Assembly (NCBI GenBank): GCA_949130495.1
Contig: OX422208.1
Location: forward strand, 690,695,702-690,759,701
Length of the DNA stretch: 64,000 nt
Direction of reading: 5' to 3'
Source: Sambucus nigra
Taxonomy: Eukaryota; Streptophyta; Magnoliopsida; Dipsacales; Adoxaceae
Below are positions 1 to 15,924 of this stretch, piece after piece (positions within the stretch are counted from its first letter, which is position 1; every line of letters starts with the position of its first letter). The notes under the pieces were generated by a model. The model was given only the letters and a program-made list of their open reading frames with translations. It ran no database searches and had not been told where the DNA came from. The position numbers and the translations under genes were made by a program.

Positions 1-1629
1 ATTATAAGTTAATGACTTTAAGTTTATTGGGTTGCGGCTAATATCGGGTCAAGACGGTCGACCCGTTACAATAACCTTCAGGATTTGACAATTTTAATGT
101 AGACAGTTAGACCCATTTTCACCCATGAAGGCTTATTAATTATGTTTAATACATTTTGTAATATTTGTAATATTTGTAACTTTCAGTAAAAAATATTTTG
201 TTGTTCGGATCCTATTACTATTAACATTGGAATTTAGAATGTAAGAATTAATTGCATTATGTTTTGATAAAGAATTGTAGTTACTTAACGGGTGTTAATG
301 GTTTAGGTCGTGCGACCCATTAACACTAACGGTTTGAGTTTTGATTTCTTCTCTGGAATCAATTTGTTAATTGGTCATGTATGGGCTTAGGGGTTTCTGT
401 CAAGAAGAACCTGATATCACATGATACTAACAAGATCCAACACGACTTATTGACAGGTCTAAGTAGACCTATCCTACCCCTGTTAGAGCAACACCTCCAC
501 TCACTGGAGCAACCATCTCTCTTACATTAATTGGTTCGCGAGCAGCTCTCTTTGTCTCTCTTACATTCATTGGTCCATGACAGTGGCACAGTGGACAGAG
601 AGGGATAAAATATTCAAAGAGTAAATTTGTTTGTTTGAATTTTTCTTTTTTATAATATTAAATATTCAATATGACTCTTATTTGATAGATTTTGAAGAGT
701 TATTTTAAAAAATATGAATTTTACATTTGTTTAAACTAGCAATATCAAATTTGTAGGATTGATAAATCGTCTAGTATGCTGAAATAAAAAAGAACAAAAA
801 AAAAAGACTTGGTGACTCAAAACTATTTAAAATAATTTAGTAAAATAAGTAAAATGTAATTAGAACCTCACATTAACTCTTCAATTTTGATGTCATAAAG
901 GCCACTTCCCCCATAATTAATCAATTCAAATTCCTTAGACCTCTTTCTAAACCATCGAACATTGTGAAAAGCTAAATAGTGAAATTTTTAAAGATTAGAT
1001 TCAGCACTATATATTGGAATTAAACGTTTATAACTCTTTTGGACAAGGAAGTTGTCAAGGCTCATATATTAAAGCAATAAATACGTGTCCATACCCTACC
1101 AGTGTTCAACTTGGACTAAACAACTGCTACCGCCAACCCTTGTCTGTATCTATTGTGGACGGTATCATAAAACCTATGGAGATAAGACTACTAACTGTGG
1201 AGAAATTAAATAAAAGGGGAAAAGAAAATGGCAGATATAAATTAAGCCACGTGGCATATAATATTCCAGTGTCAACGAGATGTTCAACAGAAAAGAATGC
1301 AATACTAAGAAAATTATTACACAATAAAATATATATTTTATTGACATTGTCTAGCCATGCGTGTAGCTCATTGAATTTTACTATCATTATTCAATTGAGG
1401 GCTTTCAGTATAGAGCTTTCACATGTAGTCTTCCTCAAGTAGTCCGTCCCTTTTAACCATACAAATTGGGATAATATGAAAATCAACACTTGTAACCGTA
1501 ATAAAGTTTTTAACAAATTAATATATAACGAGTGTAAAAAGGAGCTTGACCCAACAGGGTTGGCTATAGAGTGAGAGAAAGAGATCCTTAAGCAAACATG
1601 CCCAAGGCATTTATGGGCTTTAAGCCTAA
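1..1629. other. Unassigned AT-rich intergenic DNA
   Basis: No coding region, RNA gene or recognisable transposon domain is visible here. The 142-codon plus-strand frame near 1,014-1,442 resembles no family I know and looks like chance. A short imperfect tandem duplication (ctctcttacattnattggt, period about 43 bp) lies near 515-585. Confidence 0.5.
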
Positions 1630-1981
1630 GGACATCCACATTAGGAGAGGTAAATGTTTACCCATTTTCTTTTCAAAGAGATGCACAATTCACTGTAAAA
1701 AAAATATAGAATAAAACTTACATCCTCGCTAGACATTATATAAATGGACCCCACTAAGGTGCGCAGAAAACAGCTCAAGATTGTGGGCGGGTAGTTGTTT
1801 ACCGTCCAAACTTTTTATTTACAAAAAATAAAAAATTAATCTTAATTATAGCAATAATTGTTGGATGAATAAACCCTCTACACACTATTTTACACCTTTC
1901 GACTGTAAAAAAAATGACAATGGAAATGGGAATGTAAATGTATACATTTACTTTTTTTCCACTTCCTCAATGTGGTTGGCC
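1630..1981. mobile_element. MITE-like element with about 30-bp imperfect terminal inverted repeats
   Basis: The left end (ggacatccacattaggag, then a GTAAATG-TAC stretch) is mirrored in inverted orientation at the right end (tgtggttggcc, preceded by cctcaa and a GTAAATG-TAC-CATTTAC stretch). The 352-bp interior has no coding potential. This is the structure of a non-autonomous DNA transposon (MITE). The flanks read TAA on the left and TTA on the right, which is not a clean duplication, so hAT and PIF/Harbinger origin cannot be separated from sequence alone. Confidence 0.6.
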
Positions 1982-2850
1982 TTATAAGATCCTACCAACT
2001 CTTACTATGTCATGACTAATGCAGGTTGGGCTCGATTTGTGCTAGCTGTAAGAATAACCCAACTTTTTAATCACAAAGAACAACGTTGGCTCCTTTTTTT
2101 ACATAGTTTTTGATTTTCGGGAGCTAATGTTGCAAATTTTAAAAATATTAATGGGTACCAATTTTAGGTAAATAAATTTTTAGTTTGGGTATGTTTGTAG
2201 AGAAATAACTTAAGAAAATGAGCGTAAAGGAAACGGGTGTGGTTGTTACAGTCACACAAAAACATTACACAAAAGTGAAAAAATATATAACAAAAGAGTT
2301 GTGTTAAAGATATCTCTGTTTTTTTTCCTTTTCGGTACCACAACACAACCTATTGAAATGCAATGTAGAATCACTATTAAGTATTGTGTGTTGTCAGGAA
2401 GAAAAAATGTGGTGCCTTTAACCCGTAAGAAAATGATAGAGTATACTATTTGTCTTGCAGTTTTTGAGACTATGATATGGCATCACCATTATGACTCATG
2501 CTGGTGCTACATGTGAAATGGCTATTGGGCAATTTAGGAGTTTTGATGGTTCACTTTGTACTCTCCTGTGTCTTCTCGGTCATTTGACATTATCGGGATC
2601 GAGTGTTATTGGTTTGATCCAATCATACATAATTTTCATGAAATAAGTGACATTGCTTCATTGTAGCCTGGAGAGTTTAAAAAAAAAAGATAAACTCCAT
2701 TGTGTACCCGTGGTTTATTCACAAGAAGGGATAAGTATTGCCTCGAAGATAACATCCTTATAACATGCCTTGCAATAATTTCGATTCAATTTTATTTTAT
2801 TTCCCTTTAATTAATTTTCAACAATTCTAGGCAATATTTTTCAAAAAAGA
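1982..2850. other. Unassigned DNA, possibly a degraded copia 5' LTR
   Basis: No gene is seen. Around 2,695-2,725 there is a stretch of the kind found near the 3' end of copia LTRs (acccgtggtttattcaca), just upstream of a copia gag start. I could not find a matching LTR downstream or a convincing primer-binding site, so this is only a suggestion. Confidence 0.3.
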
Positions 2851-4960
2851 AATGGATTGGATGGTGACACAATTTATCCAAATTATGAGTCAGGACTTTG
2901 TTAGACTCCATCGTTTTAATGGCAAAAATTTCACCAATTGCAAAGAGAAAATCATGTTCTTTGCACATCTTTGAAGCTTGTTTACAATATTTATGATTGG
3001 CTTTAATATTTTCCCAAGCCTATATAAATAGACACCAAACACATCAAGCAAAAACGAACAAAGTGAAAAGAGGACGAATTTATATGTTGATGACGCGATC
3101 TAAATGCATTATCCCAATCAGTGTATAGTTCACTTCAAATTATTTCTATGACAAAAGATTTTTCTCAAGCACTGGAAAAAAAAGTCAAATGAGAAGGTGA
3201 GTAACCGTAAGTTTCGTAGTTGTAATTTTACGAATTATAAAATCTCTAATAATAAATTTATTCTTGTACAATCCCATGAACTCTGATAAATAGTTGGTGA
3301 TCTTGAGATGGTTATAATAAATCTAGAAGATGAATTTCAAGTAGGAGTGATTGTTTATAAACTTCCTTCCAGTTGGAATGGATTTAAGAAAAAACTCAAT
3401 CATGGTGAAATTACAGACATACACAGTTGAATTCCTTCTTATGCACCTTTGTATTGAAGAAGATTTTCGCATTCTGGAGAATAATGAAGAACAAAGTGAC
3501 AATCATTCTACGGAAAATATGGTGGAGAATAAATCATCCAAGGACACCAAAGATTCCAAACCCGAAGTGAGAAATAATTCCATCTTCAAGAAGGAAAGTG
3601 AAAAAACAAAGGGTAAATGCTACTTCTATGAAAAATTGGGTCATTTTGCTCGAGAGTGCCGAAATAAAATAAAAAAGTCATTTCCGGGAAAACAAGTGAT
3701 CAAGAAAGACAACAATGTTGAAGATATTATTGCAATGGTGTTCCAAGAGAGTTTAGTGGATAATGAAAATGGATCGGATATCGACACAACCATTCAAATC
3801 TTCAAAGATCAATCTCTCTTCAAAATATATCAAGATATCGATGGGAAAGAAGTGAAAATGGAAAATAACCTCCACACTATAGTAAGTGGAAAAGTCCCAG
3901 TGAAATTGGAGTTGATGTCTGTGAAGGTACTTACTTTGATTGATGTAATTCGTGTATCGGGTATGTGTGAAAATCATGTGTTTGAAGACCTTGTCAATAA
4001 AAGAGATTTCAAACTAGTGTATGAGTCGGATAAGTATGTCTTATCCATGAAAAGTTAATTTATTGGCAAAGTGTATTCTCGTATTGGCATGATCAAATTT
4101 AATATAATAAATGAAATTAATTTTTCTTATATGGTTGATTTTATTTCTTTATTATATAGTATATCCAATCATGTAAATTATAGCATTTTTAAAAATATGA
4201 CTAATCTATAACTTATCTCTGATGGTAGAAATGACCATTATGATAAATGTGAAATTTGTGATCAATCTAAAAACTAGAAAGGTATTTAAACATATTGAGA
4301 GTACATGTAAAATGATTTCTCTTAAACAAAGAGACGCATGTGATAGCAAGAGATGCCATTCGTGGAGGAAATAAATATTTCTTAAATTTTATCGATGATT
4401 ATTCTAAATATACATATTCATATTTAATTAAGAGTAAGGATGATGTATTTAGGAAATTTCTGATTTTTCAAGCGGAAGTAGAAACTTAAAATAATTTGAA
4501 AATAAAAATCCTTACCGTATAAAGGAAAAATAGGATTTTAGTTGAAGTACTCAATGATATGTTAATTAGTTTGGGGTTACCTTTGTCTATATGGGGCGAA
4601 GAAGCTTTATTTGCATGTTATATGTTAACTAAAGTTCATTTGAAAAAGAAGGATATTGCACCATATGAATTTTGGTTTAATCGTAAGAGTAATCTTAAAC
4701 ATCTCAAAGTTTTGGGTCATCTTGCTTATGTAAGAAAGCACAAACCTAAGAGACCTTAATTAGGAAACATGACTTACAAATGTGTTTCTATTAGATACTC
4801 TAGAAAAAATATGACTTATAGATTTATGAACCTAAAATAGAGAAATTATTCACTCAGTAGATGTAAAATGTTTTAAATATCTAACAGAGTCAAGTACTTT
4901 GAATCAAGGTTTGAAAAATAACAATTCAACCACCGATGCGTCACCTTTTAATGTTCGTTG
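2851..4960 (+). pseudogene. Ty1/copia gag-protease-integrase remnant (copia-1)
   Basis: Degenerate copia polyprotein. It starts with the gag N-terminus (ATG at 2,851; LHRFNGKNFTNCKEK), then a UBN2-type gag segment near 3,290-3,420 (EFQVGVIVYKLPSSWNGFKK). The longest open piece, 3,351-4,058, carries a zinc-knuckle motif near 3,619-3,660 in which the second cysteine is tyrosine (CYFYEKLGHFAREC). Next come the protease/pre-integrase boundary (near 3,940-4,055), the integrase zinc region (near 4,245-4,275), a shortened integrase core (YFLNFIDDYSKYTY near 4,375-4,420) and the integrase C-terminal part at 4,559-4,757 (GLPLSIWGEEALFACY). Domain order matches the family. There are many stops and frameshifts, and part of the integrase core appears deleted. 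No RT follows; the copy ends at the LTR beginning near 5,012. It is dead. Confidence 0.88.
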
Positions 4961-5011
4961 ACAGCTAATGTCTCATTTGGAATCAACGTATTACATTCAA
5001 TCCAGATGTAG

Positions 5012-7715
5012 TGTATTACCCCGTAATTTTAATGCATTAATTAATTAGTGAGTTTATTAGTTATGATTATATGTGTCTGCGATGATATGTGACGTCATTA
5101 ATTATAATTCCATATATGTTGTGTTATGTGTAGTTTATTCAAAATTGAGATATGACTTAGTACACGAGAATGAATCAATAATTATCTAATAAATAATTGA
5201 TAATGATGTTTGGAAGTCATACAAATAAGAATATTAAGAACTTGGTTTGATACTTTAGGTTGCTGTTTGAGATATTTAGAATAATGTATTATAACTTAAA
5301 ATATTATATTTTTGACCCCATAGGCTAGTGTGTAGATTGGGCTAGACTTTAGGGTAGCTAGAAATGATTTTTGTCTTAATGGGTCAAGATTCACATGGGA
5401 GTTAATTTTTTTTGTGATTAAGCATATAAAAAGGGAGATTAGGGTTATTAGAAATTATTTTAACACTTAAAAAAGAAAGCTATAGAGAGAGAAGAGGGAA
5501 GCTCCTTGGAGAAGAAGAAAATAGGGAAATTGGGCATTAGAGAAGAAGAGAATTGAGTCTTTGCAGTTGGAGTTCATCCTACTTGAATGTGGAGGCAGGT
5601 TTACTTAGTATAATAATATAATTATTTTTTGTGTTAGAATATAGTTATGTATTGGATTCTAAATATAAAAATAGAAATAATTGATTTACATAGTCAAATA
5701 ACAATTTTCTTATCCAACTTAGTTAGAAAAATTAAATTTATATACATGAATTGAAATTATTAAAATTCCACATGAAATTGGAGTATATTGACAAATTAAT
5801 ATTTAGAGTATATTACATTTGCATAATTGAGAAAAATCCCCTTTGAGAATTCATGAATAAAGTGGAATTTGTGATTCTTGGGATGAAATGAAATTTTAGG
5901 GTTCTAATTCTTTTAATATGAGATATTGCTCTAAATTTGATATAAATATTTTTTTTTTTTTTTTATGGAAGACGGACGAAACCCCCTCACATATTATTAA
6001 AAACTAAAATTAAGAAACAACCTCTCCAAGGCATACGAACCTTTACCTGAGATAAATCTATAGGCCAGTCCCAATAATCTAGTAATTTGAAGATAATTAA
6101 CTTGGGGATTTATAATTATCCCCATGATAAAAAGACTAGTAAAAAAGCTAAAAAATAAATATGGGATTTTATAATGTAACCCCTTTAAAAGATAAGATGC
6201 TTTAATCTAATTTGAGGAAATCCTTGTCTATCCATATTAAAAAGCCCTTTAATGATAGGATGAAGATCATTAAATGACCAAAAGGATGAGGATTATTCAA
6301 TAGAGGCAGCCTTGGAATCTAGGGCACCACTACTGAATTGTTTTCTCTCTGAATGTGCTTAATACTGAAATTTCTGTGAAAGATGAGGTTTTGAATAATC
6401 TATTTAATTGGCCAAGGGGGTTTGGTCTTATTAGAGAGAATGTCCATAATGATTTTTGAATTAGTTTCTATAAGAATTTGATCCAAATTGAGTTGATTAA
6501 CTAAAATATGTCATTCCTTAAGAGCTTTGATCTCTGCAAAAAGAGAAGCATTATTACCCAAAGTATTACCAAAGCCTGCAATAAAGAAACCCTTGTCTTC
6601 TCTAATTACTCCACCTACTCCACTTGGGCTAGGGCTACCCTTAGAAAAACCATCTATATCGAGTTTGAAGCATCCAATGTGAGATTTAGACCAAACACAT
6701 CGATATAAAATAAAATGTTTGGGTCTAATCTTCAAATCAAACCACTTGACTATGAAGTTGTCATCTAATCAACACTTGTCATTGAAGACTTTAAATTGGC
6801 ATATATCTCTAATTAAAATGGTAACAGACCTAATAATATTCATTGGATACATTTGAGTGTTGTCAAATAAGTTTGAATTCTTTACTTTCCAAATTTTCCA
6901 AAGGATGATTTTAAGCAGTTAATAGTGGTTCTGGATAGAGGGGTCGTAATAGGGGCCATAGGTTCAAGAAATAGGAAATTCTAGAGGGTTTCTTCATTTT
7001 TTTGTTCGAATGATCAAAATTTTGGTTCATGTGCACAGGCCATGCGAGTGGCTAGGTTTTAGGGTCGTGCACGCGACGAGGGAAGAATTGAAATTTTGAT
7101 TCTTAATTTAATAAATAAGTAATTTTGAATCGATTTGGGAGACTTTGATATTTTATATACTAATCTAAGACCTTTAATAATATATGCAAAATTACTTGGC
7201 AACATAATAGGACTCGTAGTGTTCTTGAAATGTGAATAATTGTAGTTTACATTATATGTGATATTGGTTATATGTACGTAAATGATGCATCTTGTAGGGG
7301 ATATTCGTATGTACCATAAATGGGAATCCATCTTCAGGATATGGGTAAATAGAGACGGATTTAGCCCAGATCATATGATGATGATTGGCATTCTTAGGGA
7401 CCGTTCGATGAGAACTCATGTGTTTATATCGTTGTAAATAAAAATGTGTTTAACATAGACCTTACGACGACAATCGTTTTATTATTATGGTAAATAGATA
7501 TGAATTTTACCCCGAATTATGCGACGAGAATTCATCTTCAGTATCTCGATAAATAGAGATGGGCTTTATCCTAGACCGTGCAATGGGAATCTATCTTCGG
7601 TACTCTAGTGACTAGTTATAAAATGTTTGGTATGAGTAGTACATGTGTAGATAAAAAATTGTGTTTCCTGATTAGATGCATATGAAAAAACACTTAGGTG
7701 AAAAATGATTAGCAA
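5012..7715 (+). mobile_element. Ty3/gypsy-type LTR, copy A (interrupted by a LINE)
   Basis: Begins TGTATTACCCCG and is homologous over nearly its whole length to the copy at 15,925-17,712 in the same orientation. Shared blocks include ttaattataattccatat, a tataaaa-rich promoter-like stretch near 5,424, gcagttaatagtggt near 6,914, and a run of degenerate subrepeats around 'ggtaaatagagatgggtttaccc' near 7,300-7,620. A LINE at 5,949-6,900 splits it. Without the LINE the LTR is about 1.75 kb, close to copy B. It lacks roughly the last 70-90 bp of copy B. It is either a solo LTR or one LTR of an element whose inside has been replaced. Confidence 0.75.
5949..6900 (-). mobile_element. 5'-truncated LINE (L1-like) with RNase H module
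   Basis: On the minus strand the fragment ends in a poly(A) tail, seen as 16 T at 5,949-5,964. Upstream, the frame at 6,735-6,511 reads FKLDIDGFSKGSPSPSGVGG, the start of the plant-LINE RNase H-like domain (family pattern LN-DGASKGNPGPAG-GGVIRD). It continues in broken frames (ENNSVV near 6,330) toward the tail. Only the C-terminal ~1 kb of the LINE is present, as expected for 5'-truncated target-primed insertions. No clear target-site duplication is visible; about 100 bp of LTR sequence present in copy B is missing at the insertion point. Confidence 0.85.
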
Positions 7716-7839
7716 TGTTAACCAATTATGTTTCTTTTGTAAAAATAAGTTTTTTTCAAGAAACCTTTAAACACGATAATGGGTTTAAAAGATAATACAA
7801 GATGTGTAACCTAAAGTCGAAACATGTTTTATTTGAAAA

Positions 7840-9886
7840 AAATTCTTTATACAAATTTTATCAAAATCTATTAATTGACTAGCCAGAGAAAGAAAAAAGA
7901 ATCATTTACATCACAAGGATTTTAACATGGTAAAACTTATCTAGAGGAAACATCCATGATGGACTCTAGGGCTCAAAACAAAAAGAAATTTCACTAATAG
8001 CTAGGAAAAGTTTACAAATATAACAAATAACATAAATGGCTTAAAATGTATACCTAACTGATATTCCCCTCTTAAACACACATACTGATATTCCCCTCTT
8101 AAACACACGTACAAGCCTCTAAATGTTGATGAAAATTACTCCAACTTGAATGGAAAAGACAAACCACCAAATATTAGTAGAATATAGTGGAATTTGTGTA
8201 ATGTGTAGTGAAGGGTACAAAATGCACTTATGGGACTCACACACGCACACACTTAAGTGTTACAAACGGATCTTAGCACAAATTACAAGATTATTTCTAC
8301 GTGAAGATACAATGTTACACGATTTTCAAATTAGATCTCATATTTTTGAAATCAAATTTCAGATATGAGTTTCAAAAAACAGGATCTTTACAAAACTGAA
8401 CTTACTTTTTAAAACATTTTTCAAAAACAAAATATTTTCCTCAAACAATTATTAAAAAACTATAGACAAGAGTTTATAACAAAAATCATTTCAGAAAATC
8501 AAATGGTCTGATTTGAAAGAGACTAATCAGACAAAATGTTTCAAAAATATTTTTCAAGAAACTTTTGGTTTTGAAAAAAAAAAAAAAAATTTAGACTGAA
8601 GCACCAAAACGAACCTAGAAATGAATTTAACATGAAATCTAATCTCAGTTTAATTCTATGATTCAATGGATTTAGATAAAGGATTTAAAAATACAAACAA
8701 AACATTTTCTCTCTCCTTTTTATCTCTTTTATCTCTAAACTGATCTTTCTCTCTTTCTAAAAGAAAACTTAATTTTTTACTAAAAGGATCAAATGATTTC
8801 GAGGCTAGTGTTTATATACTAGATGATTCGAGTAGGTTACTACCAGTTAATATGAATGACTAGGATTGAAAATACACGATCAAGAGTTAATTCGAAGCTT
8901 GATACGAAAGGTTCTAAAGCGTGCTAAAATGGATGAACATGTTATAGGTAAATAGGAAACGTTTGAAAATCCACGTGAAATCCTTAAATCTCAATCTCAT
9001 CCATCGATTAAAATGATCTAACGGGTGAAAAGAGAGATAACAAACGTAGACACATAAGAAACACAATTTTAGGCCAACAAATACACCAAACCTGCCTTAT
9101 GAATTAATAACATTTAAATAGTAATATCTAATTATTTTTAAATATAAAAAAATGTTTATAAATTCAATTAAAAATATTTAAAAAATATTTTTAATCCAGG
9201 AAAAATATCAAAAATATTTTGACTCATTATTATCTCTAAATATGAATTATCTAGCACTATTAAAGATAGGGTTAAAATATTTGCTTAATTCATAGGTTAA
9301 ATACAATTAAATCTATTTTAATGCTTACAAATTGTTAAATGATTTTCAAAAAAATTATATGAATGCATATGTGTGAATAGTTAGTGGTGTAGTGTGTTCC
9401 ATTTTTTCTGTTGTGTCTTCTTTTTACAACCGAGAATTTTGTTGTAGATAGGGTTCCCTTTAGGGTATTCAATCTTGAACTAATTTTAAGAGGGATATCA
9501 ACTAAAAAATATTTTGCACAACTATCCAATAAGTTAATGACCTCGAGAGTCTTGACTCAAAACAATCATACGAGAGCATTCTATCAGAAGGTGTTTCAAT
9601 CTCCCGTTTTGGATATTTGTGGCAAAACTTCATCAAGTACCTACATAACCCATGGAATAATTTTGAACTCTTGGGATAATCCTTATCAAAGAGCTAACTA
9701 CCCCACCTGGAACTAAAATTAAGAAGAACGGTGTAAAATACAACCTAACTAATAATATTTTGATCCTCGACTTGAATAATATAAAAATCTCTCATAGAAT
9801 ATGTACAAAATATATACCTTTAGAAAAAGTGAGTAGTATTTAGAGAAGCATAAAGATTATAATTTGCAATATATGGATATAGTTTA
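7840..9886 (-). mobile_element. Probable 3' LTR of the minus-strand copia (copia-2)
   Basis: On the minus strand a purine tract (AAATGGGGGAG, 9,887-9,897) lies just after the RNase H region and should mark the start of the 3' LTR. Near 7,860-7,950 the minus strand has the arrangement typical of the R/U5 end of copia LTRs (GTTTTACCATGTTAAAATCC, TTCTTTTTTC). The span is inferred; the outer edge was not found and no second LTR was recognised. A 30-bp direct duplication (ctgatattcccctcttaaac) occurs at 8,058-8,112. The plus-strand frame at 9,411-9,716 resembles nothing I know. Confidence 0.5.
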
Positions 9887-10019
9887 CTCCCCCATTTAGG
9901 CTTAAGTAGGCAAGGTTGTAAAATGAACAAACAAACAGGTCTTTACAAGTACTCATCCTACATTTACAAGATATGGGAGGTACGTTTTACTATCCACAAG
10001 TATCCATTCCCCATAACCT

Positions 10020-12335
10020 CAGATACAAAATTATAAACATGACAAATATAGGAATGTAGGTTCATGTATAATGATATATCAATTAGTCATAACCATACAT
10101 ATTGCTCTTCTTAAGCTTTCAAAATGAATATTATCTAGAGGCTTTTATGAAAATCAACAAGTTGATATTCAATGTTAACATATTCGATTAGAAGTAGTTG
10201 ATCAATTTTTTTGTGTTTGGTCCAAGAATGTTGAATAGGATTTTTAGTTATATTTATAACAGTCTAATTATCACACAATAAAGTCGTTTTATCTTCTATA
10301 ATGCCATAGTCACTTAGCATTCGTTTGGTCCACATTAATTAGGCACAACAACCACTAGTTTCTATATGTTCTAACTTAGCAGTAGATAAGGAAATGAAAT
10401 TATGTTTCTTGCATACCCAACCAATGAAGTTGTTTCCAACATAATAACAAGCACTAGAAGTAATCATACTACCATCACAATAACTTTCCCAGATGGCATT
10501 AATTTAACCTATGACAACACTAGTTATGTTTTATGTATTCCAAAATCCTATGTTTAAAGTCCCCTTAACATATTTCAAAATATACTTAATGCCCTTAGGG
10601 TGACTTTTTTTAGGAGAATATTGATAGCGAGCACACACATAACCAAAAAAAAAATGATATCGGGATAATAAGTAGTTAAATACAATAACTACCTGTCATG
10701 CTTCTATATAACTTAGGATCAATTCATTTACCACTTTCATATTTAGTTAATTTTGTGGTTGCACTCATAGGTATACGTTCTATCTTGGCATCATTTAAAC
10801 AAAATTTCTTTATTAAGTCTTCAGCATATTTTGGATGGCATATTAATAAGCCATCATCACATTATTTCACTTGAAGTCCAAGGAAATATTACAACTCCTC
10901 CATAACCGATATTTGGAACTCCCCAATCATAAAATTGGAAAATATTTTCACTTTTAAAGGGGATGTTGAACCAAATATAATGCCATATAAATAAACTTGT
11001 CATATTAAAACTTCATTTTCTATTACGAAAAAATAATTTTGGGTCACTGCCATCGTGTTCAAACACTTTATTGAGTAAAAAGGTTGGAAGGCATTCGTAG
11101 CAGGCCCCGGGGCTTGCTTTAAACCATAATATGCCTTTTTAAGTGTAAAGACATGTCCAGGGTATTTAGGGTCAACAAAACCTTTTGTTTTCTCTGCATA
11201 AAGCTCCTCAGATAAAATATCATTTAAAAGTGTAGATTAAACATCCTCGTGAAAAAGTTTAAATAGTAAATGGTAGGCAACAACTAAAAGAGGACAGACA
11301 GACTCCATCTGTGTAATTGGGGTGAATGTCTTATCCACATATATACCTTCTCTGTGATTGTAACCCCAAGATACTATCCTAGATTTATTTCTAGTTATCA
11401 CCCTTGTCTCGTCATTTTTTAAAATCCATTTAGCCCCAATTACTTTAGTACTAGAAGGCCTAGGAATGGGATACCAAACATCAATAGTCTTAAATTGTGC
11501 TAGCTCATGTTGCATAGTATCAATCTAAAAAGAATATTGCAAAGCTTCATTAACATTTTGAGGTTCCACAAAGGAAACAAAACTGGCAATATTTGAAAAT
11601 TTTGAAATTTGTGATCTCATTTGAATCGACTTTAATACTTCACTAACAATGTTACTGGTGGGATGATCTTTATAAGCCCAGTTAGGCACAACAAGGGTTT
11701 CAACATGTAAAGTATCAGTTTCCATAGGTGAGTCTATCCTTCAAATGCTTCAAGTCATTCTCGTAAACTATTATTTTACTGACAAAGAGTGTCGTAGTGT
11801 CGTCTACAATTACGTTGATTGACTCCATAATAGACTTAGTTCTTAAATTTTAAACCATGTAGGCATGATTGTTTTGAGAATAGACAAGAGAAATTCACCT
11901 ATCACCCTGGGATTCAAATTTTGAAAGAGTTTGTCTATCATGACACATGTAGAAAATGCTCCCAAATGTTCTAAAGTGTTTGGCATTAGCCCTTTTATTA
12001 TACTTATGGAGTTTGTTTTATATTTTTATGGAGGTAAATTCCATTTATAGTATGGCAAGCCGTTTGGAGAGATTTCGCCCAAAACTATTTCGTAGGTTCT
12101 TAGCATGAATCAATACCTTGGCCATTTCTCATAGTGTTCTATTTTTACGTTAAACTATTCCATTCATTTGGGGGGGGGGGGGGGGGGCTCTTAGGATCAC
12201 CAAACTCATGCCCATTTCCAAAAAAATATTCAACAATGCCAATGTCTTTAAATTCTCCTCCCCTATCAACTCTTTTACGTAATACTTGGGTATCCTTTAC
12301 ATTTTTAATTTTCAAAACACTACACCAAAACACTC
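10020..12335 (-). pseudogene. Ty1/copia integrase-RT-RNase H remnant (copia-2)
   Basis: Read on the minus strand from 12,335 down. First is the end of the integrase core (RGGEF near 12,265, HEFGDPKSPPPP near 12,195). Then comes the linker before RT (11,725-11,525, FVEPQNVNEALQYSF). RT starts at 11,515 (VIGAKWILKND, ARIVSWGYNHREGI-type block) and passes through YYGLKQAPG near 11,125. RNase H follows, with the late motif NPIQHSWTKHKKID near 10,215. The sequence pattern is Sirevirus/SIRE-like. Stops and frameshifts are frequent and gag is absent, so it is truncated upstream. The integrase conserved PQQNG region has become a pure C tract (18 G on the plus strand, 12,170-12,187). The 3' end meets a polypurine tract near 9,890. 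Confidence 0.9.
12170..12187. repeat. Poly(G)18 tract inside copia-2 integrase
   Basis: Eighteen consecutive G on the plus strand. On the coding (minus) strand it gives a proline run exactly where copia integrases have the conserved PRTPQQNG block, so the tract seems to have grown out of a C-rich coding motif after the element died. Confidence 0.9.
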
Positions 12336-12565
12336 TATTAGTAATAGACTAATTCTTTAATTACTAACAATATTATTCCATTATTATTTCTCACATTAAA
12401 TTACTGTTGATAAATTATAATAACCATTACTAATTTTACTTCTATACTCTAAAAGTGTAAATTAAAAAAAAAATGAGATTTCCCTCCCAACCAAAAGAAG
12501 AGTCTTTCCCACCCAAACCCAATTCCTTAACCCCTCACACCTAGGGTTTCTCATACACATCCAAA

Positions 12566-15819
<3,254 letters not shown>

Positions 15820-15820
<1 letters not shown>

Positions 15821-15924
15821 GGTAGATTCTATATAGAGTATGAGGACGATACGAACGAGATATTCTTATATTTTTGAGTAGGAATATAATGAATTCGAAT
15901 TTCGAGGAAAGAATTCCTTATTTT
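15820..15924 (+). other. Degraded 3' end of a gypsy internal region with polypurine tract
   Basis: A frame resembling the tail of chromovirus integrases (YEDDTNEIFLYF near 15,837) is followed by aatttcgaggaaagaattcc and a purine run (ttaggggga) directly before LTR copy B. This order, a 'TTTCGAGGACGAAAT-like' stretch, then polypurine tract, then LTR, is typical for Tekay/Del-type Ty3/gypsy elements and marks copy B as a 3' LTR in plus orientation. The coding match is weak. Confidence 0.5.

Noticed and set aside
1014..1442. 142-codon open frame
   Set aside because: No family resemblance, AT-driven composition, and overlapping open frames on the other strand; treated as chance.
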